From an uncultured Roseovarius sp. (lineage in GTDB: Bacteria > Pseudomonadota > Alphaproteobacteria > Rhodobacterales > Rhodobacteraceae), in assembly GCA_947503145.1 (NCBI GenBank), contig CANNCP010000001.1:310001-374000 (forward strand): 64,000 bases of DNA, in the 5' to 3' direction. How positions within the stretch are numbered: the stretch's first letter is position 1; each line of letters starts with the position of its first letter. The translations under genes and the position numbers were made by a program. The notes beneath the pieces are model-generated. The model ran no database searches. It saw nothing but the letters and a program-made list of their open reading frames with translations, and was not told the DNA's origin. Shown piece after piece: positions 17,542 to 25,715 of the stretch.

Positions 17542-18726
17542 TCAGTCTTTCACGAACATCTTGCGTGGCCGGTTGCAGAATGTCTCGCAAGGGCCGTCTT
17601 CGGTGATCAGGATGCTCTCGGTGATCTCCAGCCCCCAGTCGTCCATCCACAGCCCCGGCATGAAGTGGAACGTCATGCCCGGCTTCAGCACGCTCTCGTC
17701 ATCGGGGCGCAGGCTGATGGTCCGCTCGCCCCAGTCGGGCGGATAGCTCAGGCCGATGGGATAGCCGCAGCGCGCGCCGCGCTCGATCCCGGCGCGCTCC
17801 AGCGGGGCGGCCAGCGCATTTGCGATGTCGCAGGCCCGGTTGTCGGCGCGCGCCTTGTCCAGCCCGGCCTCCAGCCCCTCGATCAGCGCCGCCTCGGCCC
17901 GCAGCAGGAAATCGTCGGGTTTGCCCAGGAACAACGTGCGGCAGAGCGGCGCGTGATAGCGGCGGTAACAGCCTGAAACCTCAAAGAAAGTCGATTCTCC
18001 GGTCGCGAATGGCCGACCGTCCCATGTCAGGTGCGGTGCCGCCGCGTCGCTGCCTGACGGCAACAGCGGCACGATGGCCGGGTAGTCGCCCCAGGCGCCG
18101 TCCACACCGCGCAACGCGTCGCGGTAAATCTCGGCCACGACCTCGTTCTTGGGCACGCCCGGCTCGACCCGTTCCAGCAACCCGTCGATGATCTTTTCGC
18201 TGATCAAGGCGGCCTTGCGGATATAGGCGATCTCTTCATCGGACTTCACGCCGCGCTGCCAGTTCACCAGCGCCGTGGCGTCGCTGAACGTAGCATCGCC
18301 CAGTTCGGCCTCCAGCACCGCATAGGCCTTGGCCGAGAAATAGTAATTGTCCATCTCGACGCCGATCCGTGCAGCCCCGCGTCCCATGTCGCGTAGCCGG
18401 GCGGCCAGGTCCTGCATCGGGTGGCGTATTGTCGATTGCACGAAATGATCGAGATAGCCCATCACCCGGTCATCGCTCATCCAGACGGTGCGCACACCGC
18501 CATTGGCGTCCTGCCGCCGCCCCCACCAGATCGGGTCTTCGTCGAGAAACACCAGCACGCCCTGATGCACATAGAACGACCAGCCATCATAGCCGGTCAG
18601 CCAGTTCTGGTTCGACGGGTCGGTGACAAACAGGACGTCAATCCCTGCGGCCTCCATCGCCTTGCGCGTCTTGGTCAGGCGACGCTGGAATTCGGTCATC
18701 GAAAATGGCAGGTCTTTGTGAATCAC
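17542..18726 (-). CDS. doeA: Ectoine hydrolase DoeA (EutD), M24 peptidase fold
   Basis: A 394-residue creatinase/prolidase-fold enzyme that opens the ectoine ring to N-acetyl-diaminobutyrate. It shows TEFQRRLTKTRKAMEAAGID, VTDPSNQNWLTGYDGWSFYV, a FEVSGCYRRYHAPLCRT block and C-terminal RCGYPIGLSYPPDWGE and FHFMPGLWMDDWGLEITES, matching DoeA-type proteins; the usual metal ligands of M24 aminopeptidases are partly replaced. I start at GTG 18726, which has Shine-Dalgarno AAGGAGAG and gives a length close to Halomonas DoeA. Divergent from eutB across about 137 bases. Confidence 0.87.
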   Translation of the reverse strand: MIHKDLPFSMTEFQRRLTKTRKAMEAAGIDVLFVTDPSNQNWLTGYDGWSFYVHQGVLVFLDEDPIWWGRRQDANGGVRTVWMSDDRVMGYLDHFVQSTIRHPMQDLAARLRDMGRGAARIGVEMDNYYFSAKAYAVLEAELGDATFSDATALVNWQRGVKSDEEIAYIRKAALISEKIIDGLLERVEPGVPKNEVVAEIYRDALRGVDGAWGDYPAIVPLLPSGSDAAAPHLTWDGRPFATGESTFFEVSGCYRRYHAPLCRTLFLGKPDDFLLRAEAALIEGLEAGLDKARADNRACDIANALAAPLERAGIERGARCGYPIGLSYPPDWGERTISLRPDDESVLKPGMTFHFMPGLWMDDWGLEITESILITEDGPCETFCNRPRKMFVKD

Positions 18727-18863
18727 GTCTCTCTCCTTACCCGTATCGGATGCAGCCTGCCCCAGGTGGCGCGTGCTTGCACGTGTCTTTTTGCACCGTG
18801 CTGCGCTTGACCTTTGCGCGTCACCCGCCAAAGACTACCCCAAACCAGCCGGAGCGCCCCACC

Positions 18864-19886
18864 ATGCAGCCCACCCTTGCCGATATCCTTGCTGCCGCTC
18901 GGATGATTGCGGGCGTGGCGGATCATACACCGTTGGTGCCTTCGCCGTTTCTGGCCGCGCGCACCGGGCATGAGGTATTGCTGAAGCTGGAGAACATGCA
19001 GCCCATCGGCGCGTTCAAGCTGCGCGGCGCGCTCAATGCCGTGGCCGCATTGGACGGGGCCAAGGGCGTCACCTGCTGCTCGACCGGTAATCATGGGCGC
19101 GGCGTCGCCTATGCGGCGCGCGAACGGGGGCTGCGGGCAGTGATCTGCATGTCCAACCTCGTGCCGCAGGCAAAGGTGAACGGGATCAAGGCATTGGGCG
19201 CCGAGGTCCGTATCTGCGGCACCAGCCAGGACGAGGCATTAGCCGAGTCGCATCGCCTGGTTTTTGAGGAAGGGCTGACTAATATCTCGCCATTCGACGA
19301 TCCGCATGTGATCGCCGGACAGGGCACTATCGGGCTGGAATTGTTGGCGGAGCGGCCCGATCTGCGCACGTTGCTGATCCCGTTGTCGGGTGGCGGGCTG
19401 GCCGCAGGCGTTGCACTGGCGGCCCGCCGGATCCGCCCGGATATCCGCATCATCGGCCTGACGATGGAGCGCGGGGCGGCGATGCATGACAGCCTGAAGG
19501 CCGGTCATCCGGTCGAGGTGGTGGAACGTGCCTCTCTCGCTGACAGTCTGGGTGGTGGCATCGGCACGGACAACAAGCTGAGCTTTGCGATGTGCCGCGA
19601 TTTGCTGGATGATGTCATCCTGATTTCCGAGGCCGAGATCTATCATGCCATGCAGGCGCTCTACTATGAAGATCGCATCGTCGCCGAAGGTGCCTGTGTC
19701 GTCGGCATCGCGGCATTGCTGACCGGCAAGGTGACGCTGCACGGGCCCGCCGCCACGATCATCACCGGGCGCAATCTGGATATGGATCTGCACGCACGGA
19801 TCATGGCCGGGCAGGACGTAACGCTGGGTGATCTGCACATCCCCGGACGATCATATCAGCCGGAAGGAAACCGCAATGCCCCATGA
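18864..19886 (+). CDS. eutB: Ectoine utilisation protein EutB (threonine dehydratase-like)
   Basis: A 340-residue fold-type II PLP enzyme. The PLP-binding lysine lies in PIGAFKLRGALNAV, the phosphate loop is PLSGGGLAAGVALAARR, and TCCSTGNHGRGVAYAARERG covers the Asn-binding region. In Ruegeria-type ectoine clusters the homologue EutB accompanies EutC; its exact reaction is not settled, with roles in hydroxyectoine processing proposed. It begins at MQPTLADIL, with no strong Shine-Dalgarno, and its end overlaps eutC by 11 bases, implying coupled translation. Located opposite doeA, which supports the ectoine assignment over plain threonine deamination. Confidence 0.83.
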   Translation: MQPTLADILAAARMIAGVADHTPLVPSPFLAARTGHEVLLKLENMQPIGAFKLRGALNAVAALDGAKGVTCCSTGNHGRGVAYAARERGLRAVICMSNLVPQAKVNGIKALGAEVRICGTSQDEALAESHRLVFEEGLTNISPFDDPHVIAGQGTIGLELLAERPDLRTLLIPLSGGGLAAGVALAARRIRPDIRIIGLTMERGAAMHDSLKAGHPVEVVERASLADSLGGGIGTDNKLSFAMCRDLLDDVILISEAEIYHAMQALYYEDRIVAEGACVVGIAALLTGKVTLHGPAATIITGRNLDMDLHARIMAGQDVTLGDLHIPGRSYQPEGNRNAP

Positions 19887-20868
19887 TATCCGCATCCTGA
19901 CCGAGCCGCAGTTGCGCGATGCCGTTGGTCTTGATCTGGGCACGGTCCAGATCATCGAGCGCGCCTTTGCTTCACTTGCCGAAGGGCGGGTGATCATGCC
20001 GCCGATCCTGTCGATGGATCTGGAAAAGATCGGCGGCGAATTCGATGTTAAAACCGCCTATATTGATGGGCTGCAACGGTTTGCGCTGAAGGCCAGCACA
20101 GGGTTTTTTGGCAATGCGACGCTGGGATTGCCCAGCCTCGGGGGGCTGATGATGGTTTTTTCGGCCAAGACGGGACAGGTCGAGGCGGTGTTGCTCGATA
20201 ACGGATACCTGACCGACCTGCGCACGGCGGCAGCAGGCGCGGTGGCCGCATTGCATTTGGCGCCGGTGGGCGTGCGCACTGCGGGCGTGATCGGCACCGG
20301 CCTGCAGGCGCGGCTGCAATTGCGTGCCGCGCAACTGGTGCGCCCCTTTGAACAGGCGCTGGTCTGGGGCCGCGACCCGGCCAAGGCCGAGGACTGCGCC
20401 CGCGAAATGGCCGAGACGCTGGGTGTGCCTGTCCACGCCGTTGCCGATCCCGCCGATCTGGTCGCGCAAAGCCAACTGGTCATCACCACCACGCCCAGCC
20501 GTACCCCGCTGATCACCGCCGACATGCTGCACCCCTGCCTGCATATCACCGCGATGGGATCGGACGCGCCGGGCAAGACCGAAATCGCCCCCGAGGTTCT
20601 GGTCGCCGCAGATGCCTGTTTCTGCGACCGTGTCAGTCAGTGCCGCAGTCTGGGTGAGTTGCGCGGCGCGATCGAGGCGGGTTTGTGGGATCGGCCCGAT
20701 CCGCCGGAATTGGGGCAGGTGATCAATGGTGAGGTCGAAGGGCGCACCGAAGAGGATCAGGTCACGATCTGCGATCTGACCGGCACCGGCGCGCAGGACA
20801 CCGCGATTGCAGCCCATGTGATGGACATGCTGGGTGGTACGGACACCGGCACAGTGGTCAGGACCTGA
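19876..20868 (+). CDS. eutC: Ectoine utilisation protein EutC (ornithine cyclodeaminase family)
   Basis: A 330-residue member of the ornithine cyclodeaminase/mu-crystallin family. It shows the N-terminal substrate region RVIMPPILSMDLEK, a mid-protein Arg/Lys-containing TAYIDGLQRFALKASTGFFGN, the NAD-binding GVIGTGLQARLQLRAAQL (about residues 137-154) and a TAMGSDAPGKTEI block. Its paired occurrence with EutB and DoeA is characteristic of Roseobacter ectoine/hydroxyectoine catabolism. The SD for its ATG (GGAAGGAAAC) lies inside eutB. Confidence 0.85.
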   Translation: MPHDIRILTEPQLRDAVGLDLGTVQIIERAFASLAEGRVIMPPILSMDLEKIGGEFDVKTAYIDGLQRFALKASTGFFGNATLGLPSLGGLMMVFSAKTGQVEAVLLDNGYLTDLRTAAAGAVAALHLAPVGVRTAGVIGTGLQARLQLRAAQLVRPFEQALVWGRDPAKAEDCAREMAETLGVPVHAVADPADLVAQSQLVITTTPSRTPLITADMLHPCLHITAMGSDAPGKTEIAPEVLVAADACFCDRVSQCRSLGELRGAIEAGLWDRPDPPELGQVINGEVEGRTEEDQVTICDLTGTGAQDTAIAAHVMDMLGGTDTGTVVRT

Positions 20869-20869
20869 T

Positions 20870-21352
20870 ATGATACGACTTGATGCCCGCGACATAGACA
20901 TCCTGCGCGCCCTGGCCCGAGACGGGCGGATGACCAACGCGGCACTGGCCGACGCGGTGGGCCTCTCGGCCAGCCCCTGCTGGGAACGGGTGCGCAAGCT
21001 GCAGGAGGCCGGGATCATCAAGGGTATCCATGCCCATATCAGCTTGCGCAAGCTTGGGCCGCATGTGGAGGTATTCGTGACCGCAGAACTGAGCGATCAT
21101 ACTGCCGCCGCCTTTCGCATCTTTGAGGCGGCGATGGAGCGCTATACCGAAGTCACCGGCTGCTGGGCACTGGGTGGCGGGTATGACTACCTGCTGCATG
21201 TGGTGACACGCGATATCGACAGCTATCAGCGACTCATAGATGCGATGCTGGAGGCACGCATCGGTCTGGCGCGGTATTTCACCTACATCGTGACCAAAAC
21301 AGTCAAGGACGACCCGGTGCCACCGTTTGCTGCTGTGCTGGGCGTTGACTGA
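20870..21352 (+). CDS. doeX: Lrp/AsnC-family regulator (DoeX-like)
   Basis: A 160-residue Lrp/AsnC protein: N-terminal helix-turn-helix (IDILRALARDGRMTNAALAD, then SPCWERVRKLQEAGII) and C-terminal RAM ligand-binding domain (VTGCWALGGGYDYLLHVVTR). The start at MIRLDARD lies one base after the eutC stop. In Halomonas and Roseobacter clusters an AsnC-type protein (DoeX/AsnC) sits among the ectoine degradation genes and responds to pathway intermediates such as N-acetyl- or free diaminobutyrate; that function is inferred here from position. Confidence 0.84.
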   Translation: MIRLDARDIDILRALARDGRMTNAALADAVGLSASPCWERVRKLQEAGIIKGIHAHISLRKLGPHVEVFVTAELSDHTAAAFRIFEAAMERYTEVTGCWALGGGYDYLLHVVTRDIDSYQRLIDAMLEARIGLARYFTYIVTKTVKDDPVPPFAAVLGVD

Positions 21353-21467
21353 CAGAATATTCTTCTGGTGATCGCGGAAATTTCAGCAACACAGGCTGTT
21401 CTGTTTGGGGCATGTTTTGCAGCAAGGCGCCGGGTCATGCCGGGCAGATCATTTCAGGAGACAGACG

Positions 21468-22838
21468 ATGCTGCGCAACGATCAACTTGCCGAATGGGAC
21501 CGCGAGACGTTTTTCCACCCCTCGACCCATCTGGCGCAATTCGCCCGTGGCGAGGTGCAAAGCCGCATCATCAGCACTGCATCCGGATGCCATATCGAGG
21601 ACCGTGACGGTAACAAGCACCTTGATGCTTTTGCCGGGCTTTACTGCGTCAACGTCGGCTATGGCCGCACCGAGATTGCCGAGGCGATCTCGAAGCAGGC
21701 GCACGAGCTGGCCTATTATCACGCTTATGTCGGCCACGGCACCGAAGCCAGCATCACGTTGGCCAAGATGGTGATGGACCGCGCACCCGATCACATGAGC
21801 AAGGTATATTTCGGCCAGTCGGGCAGTGATGCCAACGAAACCAACATCAAGCTGATCTGGTATTACAACAACATCCTCGGGCGTCCCGAGAAGAAGAAGA
21901 TCATCAGCCGCTGGCGTGGCTATCATGGCTCGGGCCTGATGACCGGCTCGCTGACCGGGCTGGAGCTGTTCCACAAGAAATTCGATCTGCCGCTGGCGCA
22001 GGTGCTGCATACCGAAGCACCGTATTATTTCCGCCGTGATGATCTGGACCAGACCGAAGAGCAGTTCGTCGCTCATTGCGTGGCCAAGCTGGAAGAAATG
22101 ATCGCGCGCGAGGGTGCCGACACCATCGCTGCCTTCATCGGCGAACCGGTACTGGGCACCGGCGGGATCGTTCCGCCGCCCGCAGGGTACTGGCCCGCGA
22201 TCCAGGAAGTACTGGATCGGCACGATATTCTTTTGGTGGCCGATGAGGTCGTGACAGGATTTGGCCGTCTGGGCACGATGATGGGATCGGACCATTACGG
22301 GATCAAACCCGACCTGATCACCATCGCCAAGGGCCTGACCTCGGCCTACGCGCCGCTGTCTGGCTCCATCGTCTCGGACCGGATGTGGAAAGTGCTGGAA
22401 CAAGGCACCGACGAGAACGGCCCGATCGGCCACGGCTGGACCTATTCGGCGCATCCCATCGGGGCGGCGGCGGGTGTTGCCAACCTCAAGTTGCTGGACG
22501 ATCTGAACCTGATCGAGAACAACCGTGAAGTCGGCGGCTACCTCAACTCGACCATGCGCGACGCGCTGGGCGACCACGTCCATGTTGGCGATATCCGTGG
22601 TGAGGGGATGCTGTGTGCTGTGGAATTCGTCAAGGACCGAGGCGACCGGGTGTTCTTTGATCCCGCCGATAAGGTCGGGCCGCGAATCGCCACCGCGCTG
22701 GCAGAAACAGGCGTAATCGGGCGCGCCATGCCGCAGGGCGATATCCTGGGATTCGCGCCGCCATTCTGCCTCAGCCGCGCCGAGGCGGACGAAGTGGTGA
22801 AGAAGACCGCTCAGGCAGTCGCCCGCGTTTTGGGCTGA
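21468..22838 (+). CDS. doeD: Diaminobutyrate aminotransferase DoeD-like (class III)
   Basis: A 456-residue PLP transaminase. Motifs: [39 protein letters not shown], the PLP-Asp block [18 protein letters not shown] and the PLP lysine in [15 protein letters not shown]. In ectoine breakdown DoeD converts L-2,4-diaminobutyrate to aspartate semialdehyde. Its position after eutB-eutC-doeX matches the aminotransferase ('atf') of the Ruegeria cluster. The ATG has AGGAG seven bases upstream; the longer reading is rejected. The neighbouring polyamine-type transporter leaves an omega-amine substrate possible. Confidence 0.82.
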   Translation: MLRNDQLAEWDRETFFHPSTHLAQFARGEVQSRIISTASGCHIEDRDGNKHLDAFAGLYCVNVGYGRTEIAEAISKQAHELAYYHAYVGHGTEASITLAKMVMDRAPDHMSKVYFGQSGSDANETNIKLIWYYNNILGRPEKKKIISRWRGYHGSGLMTGSLTGLELFHKKFDLPLAQVLHTEAPYYFRRDDLDQTEEQFVAHCVAKLEEMIAREGADTIAAFIGEPVLGTGGIVPPPAGYWPAIQEVLDRHDILLVADEVVTGFGRLGTMMGSDHYGIKPDLITIAKGLTSAYAPLSGSIVSDRMWKVLEQGTDENGPIGHGWTYSAHPIGAAAGVANLKLLDDLNLIENNREVGGYLNSTMRDALGDHVHVGDIRGEGMLCAVEFVKDRGDRVFFDPADKVGPRIATALAETGVIGRAMPQGDILGFAPPFCLSRAEADEVVKKTAQAVARVLG

Positions 22839-23000
22839 TTGCCCAGCGGGCGGATTCGGCGTGAAAAGTCAGAAACTTGCCGAAAAATGTCGCAATTTGT
22901 ACGAAAACAACCGTTTATCGCTTGCGCCGGGGCTATGATATGGATTTAGTACAGAGTTCACGCAGGAGAAACTGCGAATAAAAATATCAGGGAGCCAAAT

Positions 23001-24101
23001 TTGGCGGATAAGAGCAACGACGACGCATTCGTTGAATTCGAACGTGTCCAGAAGAGCTATGATGGCGAAATACTGGTCGTCAAAGACCTGAACTTATCAG
23101 TACCACGCGGCGAGTTTCTGACGATGTTGGGCCCCTCCGGCTCGGGCAAGACAACATGCCTGATGATGCTGGCGGGGTTCGAGACCGCGACACACGGCGA
23201 TATCCGCCTCGACGGCACGTCGATCAACAATATTCCGCCGCACAAGCGCGGCATCGGCATGGTGTTCCAGAACTATGCGCTGTTTCCGCATATGACGATC
23301 GCGGAGAATCTCAGCTTTCCGCTTGAAGTGCGCAGGATCGGAAAATCCGACCGCGAGGCCAAGGTCAGGCGCGCGCTTGAGATGGTCGAGATGGGCGAGT
23401 TTGGCAGCCGCCGTCCTTCGCAGCTCTCGGGTGGGCAGCAGCAGCGTGTCGCGCTGGCGCGTGCTCTGGTGTTCGAGCCCGAGCTGGTCCTGATGGACGA
23501 ACCATTGGGCGCACTGGACAAACAGCTACGCGAAAAGATGCAGTTCGAGATCACTGATCTGGCGCATAACCTCGGTATCACCACGGTTTACGTGACCCAT
23601 GACCAGACCGAAGCCCTGACCATGTCGGACCGCGTCGCGGTGTTCGATGATGGCCACATTCAGCAGATTGACCCGCCAGACAAGCTCTACGAAGAGCCCG
23701 ACAACAGCTTTGTTGCGCAGTTCATCGGCGAGAACAACACGATGCTCGGCATCGTCAAAGAGATCAAGAACGGCACTGCACTGGTCGAGCTGGACGGTGG
23801 CGCACTGATCGACGCCAAGCCGGTGAACGTGAGCGAAGTAGGTGCTCGCACGCGGGTGTCTATTCGGCCCGAACGGGTCGAGGTGGACAAGAGCCGGCTC
23901 AAGCCGGGCGCGCATACGCTCAAGGCCGAAGTGCTGGAATTCATCTATATGGGCGACATCTTTCGCACCCGCTTGCGTGTCGCCGGCAATGACGAGTTCA
24001 TCGTCAAAACGCGCAACGCGCCCGACCAGCGGCGCATGCAACCCGGAGAGCAGATCGAGATCGGCTGGCTTCCCGAGGATTGCCGCGCGCTGGATGCATA
24101 A
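23001..24101 (+). CDS. Polyamine-type ABC transporter ATP-binding protein, TTG start
   Basis: A 366-residue ABC ATPase of the PotA family. Walker A GPSGSGKTT, Q-loop MVFQNYALFPHMTI, signature SGGQQQRVALARALV, Walker B LVLMDEPLGALDKQL, H-loop VYVTHDQTEALTMS and a C-terminal TOBE domain (SIRPERVEVDKS). The start is an unusual TTG; it is supported by CAGGGAG six bases upstream and by the lack of a better ATG before the conserved domain. First gene of a five-gene plus-strand operon after doeD. Confidence 0.9.
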   Translation: MADKSNDDAFVEFERVQKSYDGEILVVKDLNLSVPRGEFLTMLGPSGSGKTTCLMMLAGFETATHGDIRLDGTSINNIPPHKRGIGMVFQNYALFPHMTIAENLSFPLEVRRIGKSDREAKVRRALEMVEMGEFGSRRPSQLSGGQQQRVALARALVFEPELVLMDEPLGALDKQLREKMQFEITDLAHNLGITTVYVTHDQTEALTMSDRVAVFDDGHIQQIDPPDKLYEEPDNSFVAQFIGENNTMLGIVKEIKNGTALVELDGGALIDAKPVNVSEVGARTRVSIRPERVEVDKSRLKPGAHTLKAEVLEFIYMGDIFRTRLRVAGNDEFIVKTRNAPDQRRMQPGEQIEIGWLPEDCRALDA

Positions 24102-24215
24102 CAGATAAAATTAATATCGCGACCTCTTTGGGTCCGATGAACAGAGGGCCGGATTGCCTCGCCCGTGGCATGGCCCTTCCTCATAATCAACGGGTATCAC
24201 TAGGGAGAAGCATGA

Positions 24216-25328
24216 ATGAAACTTACTAAAGCACTGATGACCACTACGGCGCTTACAGTCGCGGCAGGCATGGTCTCGGCCGAAGCCCACATGACTGACG
24301 AGCTGACAATCGTCAGCTGGGGCGGCGCCTATTCCAAGTCGCAGCAGCTTGCCTATAACGAGCCCTACATGGAGAAGACCGGCGTCACCATCATCAACGA
24401 CGAGAGCTCGGCCGAAGCTGTGGCCAAGCTGCGCGCGATGAACGAAGCGGGCAACGTCACCTGGGATGTGGTCGATGTGGTTGCTTCTGATGCGATTCGC
24501 CTGTGTGACGAAGGTCTGGCGATGGAAATCGACTTTGACGAGATGCTGGCCGACGGTGACGACGGCAGCAAGGCAACGGACGATTTCGGCGACCTGCTGG
24601 TGACGGACTGCTTCGTCCCGCAGATCGTCTATTCGACGACCTTCGGCTATCGCACCGACATGGTGCCCGAAGGCGTGGACGCACCGGACGAGGTCTGCGA
24701 CGTTTTCGACCTGGAAACATATCCCGGCAAGCGTTCGCTGGAAAAGCGTCCGATCAACAACATGGAATGGGCGCTGCTCTGTGACGGTGTCGCCAAGGAC
24801 GAAGTCTATGACGTGCTGGCCACGGAAGAAGGTCAAGAGCAGGCGCTGGCCAAGCTCGGCACCATCAAGGACGATGTGATCTGGTGGTCGGCCGGTGCGG
24901 ATACGCCCCAGTTGCTGGCAGATGGCGAAATCTTCATGGGATCGACCTATAATGGCCGTCTGTTCAGCGTGATCGAAGAGCAGAAGCAGCCCGTCGCGAT
25001 GATGTGGGACGCTCAGGTGTTCGACCTCGACGGCTGGATCATCCCTGCCGATCTGAGCGACGAACGCAAGGCGCGCGCCCTGGACTACCTCATGTTCGCG
25101 ACCGACACTCAACGTCTGGCAGATCAGGCCAAGTACATCAGCTATGGCCCGGCGCGCAAATCGTCGGCTCCGCTGGTGGGCAAGCATGCCGATCTGGGTA
25201 TCGAAATGGCGCAGCACATGCCGACCGATCCCAACAACGCCAAGAACACATTCCTCTATAACTATGAGTTCTGGGCTGACTATCGCGACGACATCGACGC
25301 CAAATTCCAGTCGTGGCTCGCAAAGTAA
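24216..25328 (+). CDS. Extracellular solute-binding protein (PotD/spermidine-putrescine type)
   Basis: A 370-residue periplasmic binding protein with a Sec signal (about residues 1-24, ending SAEAHM). The mature part starts DELTIVSWGGAYSKSQQLAY, typical of Roseobacter PotD-like SBPs, and has NVTWDVVDVVASDAIRLCDE, VYSTTFGYRTDM-like and DVIWWSAGADTPQLLADGE pocket regions. Two strong hairpins directly follow its stop codon and probably protect or limit the transcript. Ligand unknown; the adjacent ectoine genes make ectoine-derived or polyamine compounds candidates. Confidence 0.88.
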   Translation: MKLTKALMTTTALTVAAGMVSAEAHMTDELTIVSWGGAYSKSQQLAYNEPYMEKTGVTIINDESSAEAVAKLRAMNEAGNVTWDVVDVVASDAIRLCDEGLAMEIDFDEMLADGDDGSKATDDFGDLLVTDCFVPQIVYSTTFGYRTDMVPEGVDAPDEVCDVFDLETYPGKRSLEKRPINNMEWALLCDGVAKDEVYDVLATEEGQEQALAKLGTIKDDVIWWSAGADTPQLLADGEIFMGSTYNGRLFSVIEEQKQPVAMMWDAQVFDLDGWIIPADLSDERKARALDYLMFATDTQRLADQAKYISYGPARKSSAPLVGKHADLGIEMAQHMPTDPNNAKNTFLYNYEFWADYRDDIDAKFQSWLAK

Positions 25329-25337
25329 GCGAGACCC

Positions 25338-25367
25338 ATGAGGTGCGCGGCCTGCCGCGCGCCTCAT
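25338..25367 (+). terminator. Stem-loop 1 downstream of SBP gene
   Basis: Arms ATGAGGTGCGCGG (25338-25350) and CCGCGCGCCTCAT (25355-25367), a 13-bp stem with one G-U pair and the four-base loop CCTG. No T-run follows, so it is better read as an mRNA-stabilising or processing hairpin within the operon than as a full terminator. Confidence 0.6.
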
Positions 25368-25376
25368 AAAAACAAA

Positions 25377-25402
25377 GTGCGGCCCGCATGAACGGGCCGC
25401 AC
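25377..25402 (+). terminator. Stem-loop 2 downstream of SBP gene
   Basis: Arms GTGCGGCCCG (25377-25386) and CGGGCCGCAC (25393-25402): a perfect 10-bp stem, 6-base loop, lying 10 bases after stem-loop 1 and 24 bases before the next gene's ATG. Likely acts with stem-loop 1 to set SBP excess over the permeases. Confidence 0.6.
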
Positions 25403-25426
25403 GATCCAACGGGAGAACAAAACCAC

Positions 25427-25714
25427 ATGCCCAAGGGCTATATCATCGGTCATATCACGGTGACCGACGCTGACGCGTATCGCGAATACGTCGAGAAGGA
25501 TACACCGATTCTGTTGGCTCTTGGCGGACGGTTCATCGTCCGCGGAGGCCAGTCCGAGGTGCCCGAAGGCGCCGCCGAGAGCCGCCACGTGGTCATAGAA
25601 TTCCCCACATACGCGGCTGCCAAGGCCGCCTATAACGACCCGGAGTACCAACGGGTAGCCGATATCAGGCGGCGCACGGCGACAAGCACAATCATCCTGG
25701 TCGAGGGCGTCTGA
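25427..25714 (+). CDS. DUF1330 family protein
   Basis: A 95-residue dimeric alpha-beta barrel protein of the DUF1330 family: KGYIIGHITVTDADAYREYV at the start, GGRFIVRGG in the middle and HVVIEFPTYAAAKAAYNDPEYQ at the end. Its ATG has GGGAG upstream and its stop is two bases before the permease ATG, so it is firmly embedded in the transporter operon between SBP and permeases. No biochemical role is known for the family; a link to metabolism of the imported solute is inferred only from position. Confidence 0.85.
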   Translation: MPKGYIIGHITVTDADAYREYVEKDTPILLALGGRFIVRGGQSEVPEGAAESRHVVIEFPTYAAAKAAYNDPEYQRVADIRRRTATSTIILVEGV

Positions 25715-25715
25715 C

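Noticed and set aside
18772-18783. CGTGC-TT-GCACG repeat between doeA and eutB as an operator
   Set aside because: Only 5-bp arms; too weak to list without conservation data.
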